This document shows, one piece after another, positions 6,245 to 8,323 of a DNA stretch of 8,323 bases (within the stretch, counting starts at the first letter, position 1; every line of letters starts with the position of its first letter). Origin of the DNA: Calditrichota bacterium (GTDB lineage: Bacteria > Calditrichota > Calditrichia > RBG-13-44-9 > J075); NCBI GenBank assembly GCA_024275555.1, contig JAJRYW010000675.1, forward strand, positions 1 to 8,323. The letters run 5' to 3'. A program made the translations under genes and the position numbers. Below the pieces are notes generated by a model that made no database searches, had not been told where the DNA came from, and was given only the letters and a program-made list of their open reading frames with translations.

Positions 6245-7783
6245 TTAATGAGACAGATTTTGCCGTAATTTGTTCCAGACTTTTGTGCGCAGGTAAATTT
6301 CCTCCGATTCTTTCGCGCCCCAGAAGTAGAGGGCCACATAAGTCGTCAGCAGGATGACAAAAACGGCGATGGTTTCCAGGGCGGTATCGGCGCCCCACCA
6401 TCCTTTTACCAGGAAGGCCGTCAAAGCGGCCGACGCCGCGGTAAAGATCGGCCATAACAGCGAATTCCCGAAGGGAAGCAGCCGCATGAATTTATAGCCA
6501 TGATAGATTCGGGCAATGCTGACGCTTAGAAAAGCCAGCAGGGTTCCCACGGCGGCGCCCGCCAAACCGATCCGGGGGATCAGCAGCAAGCCGGCCAGCA
6601 AATTTACGATCATCATCATCACACCCAAACCGAAATTCAGCATTGTTCTGCCGCTCATGACCAGCAAGCTCTCCGCGGCGCTGAAACTGCCGAACAAGCC
6701 GTGCGCCAGGGCCAGGATCATCAGCGCGGGAACGGCCTGGGCAGAATGGATGTTAAAAACCGCCAGAATCTGCGCTGGGAAAAGCAGAATAGCGATGACC
6801 GGCAGGAGGCTCCCGGCCATCAGCCAGCGGGTAACCAGTTGGTAGTTCCGCTGCAAACGCCGGCGTTGCCCGCTGTGGAACAATTCCGAGACAATCGGGG
6901 CAAAAATCGGCTCTAAACCCTGCCGCACCCGTTTGATGATCGAGATGATTTCCACCGCAATGCCGTAGTACCCCGCCGAGGTGGAGTTCAGCAGCGCCCC
7001 GACCAGCATAATGTCTGCCCGGGCAACCGATAAATTGACAAAATCCGCCGCGGCAATGGGCGAGGTAAAGCGCAAGGTCTCCCGCCGGGCTTCCCGCGAG
7101 AGGGGCCTGGGCGGCCAGCCTAAGTGGGAGAATTTGCGCAGCATCACCACCAGGGCAGCGGCCGCGGCAACCACACTGGCCGACAGATGGGCCAGCGCCA
7201 GACCGGTCGCCCCCAGCTTGAAAGGGATCAGGACAAGGGCGGCAACCAGCAAAACCGCCGGCTCCAGCCCCTGGCGGATAAAGGCTTCGTACTGCATCAG
7301 CCGCAGCGCTTTGGTGGTGGAAACAAAGACCAGCGTTAAGACGATAAAGGGAATGGCCAGGGCCAAAATCCGCAGGGGAGCAATCAAGGCGGCGTCCCGG
7401 AAGATCCACCCGGCAATCAGCGGGCTGGCCAGGTAGACCGCCCCGGCAACAAAAACGCTCAACAGCGCCGCTAACTTGACATGGAAATAAAGAATATCCA
7501 GCATCTGCTGCCGGGCTTCTCCGGCCGGCCGGGCGCTTAAGCGGGCAATATCCCGCACAATGCTTTTATCGGTTCCCCACAACCCGAATTTGGAGGAGAT
7601 GTCCACCGCACTCCAGGCCAGGAAATAAAGCCCCAGCGCCGCCGGGCTATAGTAGTGGGCGGCAATAAAAATGAAGAGCACTTTCCCCAGTTTTAAGATC
7701 ATCCCCAGGATGTTGAAGAAGAGTCCTTTAAAAAGATCCAGGGCGTCTTGGTGATTATCTTGTCGGGTGGTCGAATTGATCAT
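6245..7783 (-). CDS. MOP/Wzx-type flippase (polysaccharide biosynthesis transporter)
   Basis: This 512-residue, very hydrophobic protein fits the oligosaccharide flippase branch of the MOP superfamily (PF01943/PF13440). Those proteins move lipid-linked sugars, or related amphiphiles, from the inner to the outer face of the cytoplasmic membrane. Family-typical signs are an opening amphipathic segment and TM1 with LGKVLFIFIAAHYYSPAALG (32-51), then AWSAVDISSKFGLWGTDKSI (56-75), where flippases usually show 'DFGL...l'. Further signs are a mid-protein segment with RADIMLVGALLNSTSAGYYG (256-275), and late TMs with GLAGAAVGTLLAFLSVSIAR around 420-440. About 12-14 membrane segments are expected. The ATG is preceded by AGGA with a 4-nt spacer, a modest site. 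A 69-nt gap leads to the RND gene, so the two may share a transcript. The substrate cannot be read from sequence; the neighbouring CDP-alcohol transferase suggests a lipid-linked glycan or phospholipid pathway. Confidence 0.88.
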   Translation of the reverse strand: MINSTTRQDNHQDALDLFKGLFFNILGMILKLGKVLFIFIAAHYYSPAALGLYFLAWSAVDISSKFGLWGTDKSIVRDIARLSARPAGEARQQMLDILYFHVKLAALLSVFVAGAVYLASPLIAGWIFRDAALIAPLRILALAIPFIVLTLVFVSTTKALRLMQYEAFIRQGLEPAVLLVAALVLIPFKLGATGLALAHLSASVVAAAAALVVMLRKFSHLGWPPRPLSREARRETLRFTSPIAAADFVNLSVARADIMLVGALLNSTSAGYYGIAVEIISIIKRVRQGLEPIFAPIVSELFHSGQRRRLQRNYQLVTRWLMAGSLLPVIAILLFPAQILAVFNIHSAQAVPALMILALAHGLFGSFSAAESLLVMSGRTMLNFGLGVMMMIVNLLAGLLLIPRIGLAGAAVGTLLAFLSVSIARIYHGYKFMRLLPFGNSLLWPIFTAASAALTAFLVKGWWGADTALETIAVFVILLTTYVALYFWGAKESEEIYLRTKVWNKLRQNLSH

Positions 7784-7920
7784 GAATTCCTATCGTATTG
7801 CAATCCTGCCTGACTGTCCCGGAGAGGCCCGGTTCCCCTGTAATGCAGAATATATACTCCGCATGGCGCCCCCGATGACAGCCCCTCATCCTCATCAATT
7901 TTGATTTTCCCGGGCGCATT
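7784..7920 (-). other. Intergenic gap before the flippase, possible promoter region
   Basis: At 137 nt this is the largest gap between genes in the series, so it is the most likely internal place for a promoter. On the minus strand an AT-rich TATATATTC stands out from GC-rich flanks and could serve as a -10 element. I see no good -35 at the matching distance and no convincing terminator for the gene to the right, so read-through from upstream is also possible. Confidence 0.3.
7843..7864. promoter_or_regulatory. 22-bp dyad centred on TATATA (operator-like)
   Basis: The segment begins atgcagaa and ends ctccgcat around a central tatata. Nine of eleven opposed base pairs are Watson-Crick and the other two would be G:T or G:U pairs in one strand. 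It overlaps the only -10-like sequence in the gap upstream of the flippase gene. The symmetry and position suit a repressor or activator site, but no regulator gene is in the window and no second copy was seen. Confidence 0.3.
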
Positions 7921-8322
7921 TTAATGCGACGCCTGTAATTCCCCCCGGGAGAACAGTTTGCCCAGGCTTACCCAGATAAAACGAGCCACATACCATATTG
8001 CCGTAGCCGCCATCCAGACGCAGATAAGATAATAGGTTTCCCGGGGATATCCCAACAATACTCCAACCAGGAGCAGCCAGATATTGTTGTTCATCCGCGC
8101 CCCAATCAGCCGCATAAACACGTCGATTTTGCCATAGTCGTAGATTTCACGGCCGTGCACCAGCCGGAAAAGGCCCGGAACAATCCGGTGCAGCATGTAA
8201 GAAATCAGGAGCAGCAGACTGAACTGCGCCCCGGTGGAGTGCAGATTGCCGCCGGAAAAATAGTAGCCCAGGGCGATGTACCAAATCGCGTCGTAAATGG
8301 TGCCGCCGACATGATCCAGCCG
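7921..8322 (-). CDS. Probable CDP-alcohol phosphatidyltransferase, C-terminal part
   Basis: The frame runs in from beyond the right edge and ends at TAA (7923-7921), giving 133 visible residues; the true start is outside. The visible part opens RLDHVGGTIYDAIWYIALG, which resembles the end of the CDP-alcohol phosphotransferase signature (DG..AR...G...D...D, PF01066). Hydrophobic segments follow at LLLLISYML, IWLLLVGVLLG and a third ending in YVARFIWVSL, as expected for the last membrane helices. This family moves a phospho-alcohol headgroup between CDP-alcohol and an acceptor at the membrane. The last signature Asp appears to be Gly here, so activity is uncertain. The DG..AR half lies outside the window, which limits confidence. 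No specific substrate (inositol, glycerol, serine or other) can be assigned. It is separated by 137 nt from the flippase on the same strand. Confidence 0.6.
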   Translation of the reverse strand, partial: RLDHVGGTIYDAIWYIALGYYFSGGNLHSTGAQFSLLLLISYMLHRIVPGLFRLVHGREIYDYGKIDVFMRLIGARMNNNIWLLLVGVLLGYPRETYYLICVWMAATAIWYVARFIWVSLGKLFSRGELQASH

Positions 8323-8323
8323 G

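Noticed and set aside
6201..6455. 84-codon minus-strand frame spanning the flippase end and the gap before the RND gene
   Set aside because: Mostly overlaps the flippase in another frame. The part beyond the flippase stop is short and has no motif.
6753..7409. 218-codon minus-strand frame overlapping the flippase
   Set aside because: It is an alternate frame of the flippase gene, with a Gly/Pro/Ala/Arg/Cys-rich composition typical of out-of-frame GC-rich sequence.

Overview
The window looks like a chromosomal fragment of a diderm (Gram-negative-type) bacterium with mid-range GC. The supporting genes are a TolC-family outer-membrane channel, a periplasmic MlaC-type lipid-binding protein and an RND-superfamily permease. 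No gene fixes the taxonomy. The set of genes and the nested 'cttcgacaagctcagc' repeat suit an uncultivated lineage (FCB-group, KSB1/Zixibacteria/Calditrichota-like, or Desulfobacterota-like), but that is a guess.

All six recognisable genes lie on the minus strand and read right to left. In transcription order they are: the C-terminal part of a probable CDP-alcohol phosphatidyltransferase (cut by the right window edge); a 512-residue MOP/Wzx-type lipid-linked glycan flippase; an 811-residue MMPL/HpnN-like RND permease with a TTG start; a 425-residue exported protein that joins an MlaC-like domain to a DUF3047-like domain; a 462-residue TolC-family outer-membrane protein; and a 200-residue MlaC-family protein. 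Gaps shrink along the series (137, 69, 33, 15 and 11 nt). The last four genes are almost certainly one operon. The Shine-Dalgarno sequence of the terminal mlaC-like gene overlaps the stop codon of the tolC-like gene.

Beyond the operon, positions 1-410 hold no convincing gene. They contain a terminator-like hairpin just after the last stop codon and, at 3-141, a nested inverted-repeat element with three concentric pairs of arms. The 137-nt gap before the flippase holds a 22-bp dyad centred on TATATA.

Working model: the RND permease takes a lipid or other hydrophobic molecule from the inner membrane, two different MlaC-type carriers (one with an extra beta-rich domain) carry or present it in the periplasm, and the TolC-like protein provides an outer-membrane exit. 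This resembles HpnN plus the MlaC-like HpnM of hopanoid transport with a dedicated outer-membrane partner, but with no periplasmic adaptor (HlyD/AcrA type) and no MlaFEDB-type ABC transporter in view. The upstream CDP-alcohol transferase and flippase suggest, without proving, that the cargo or a partner lipid is made and flipped by neighbouring genes.
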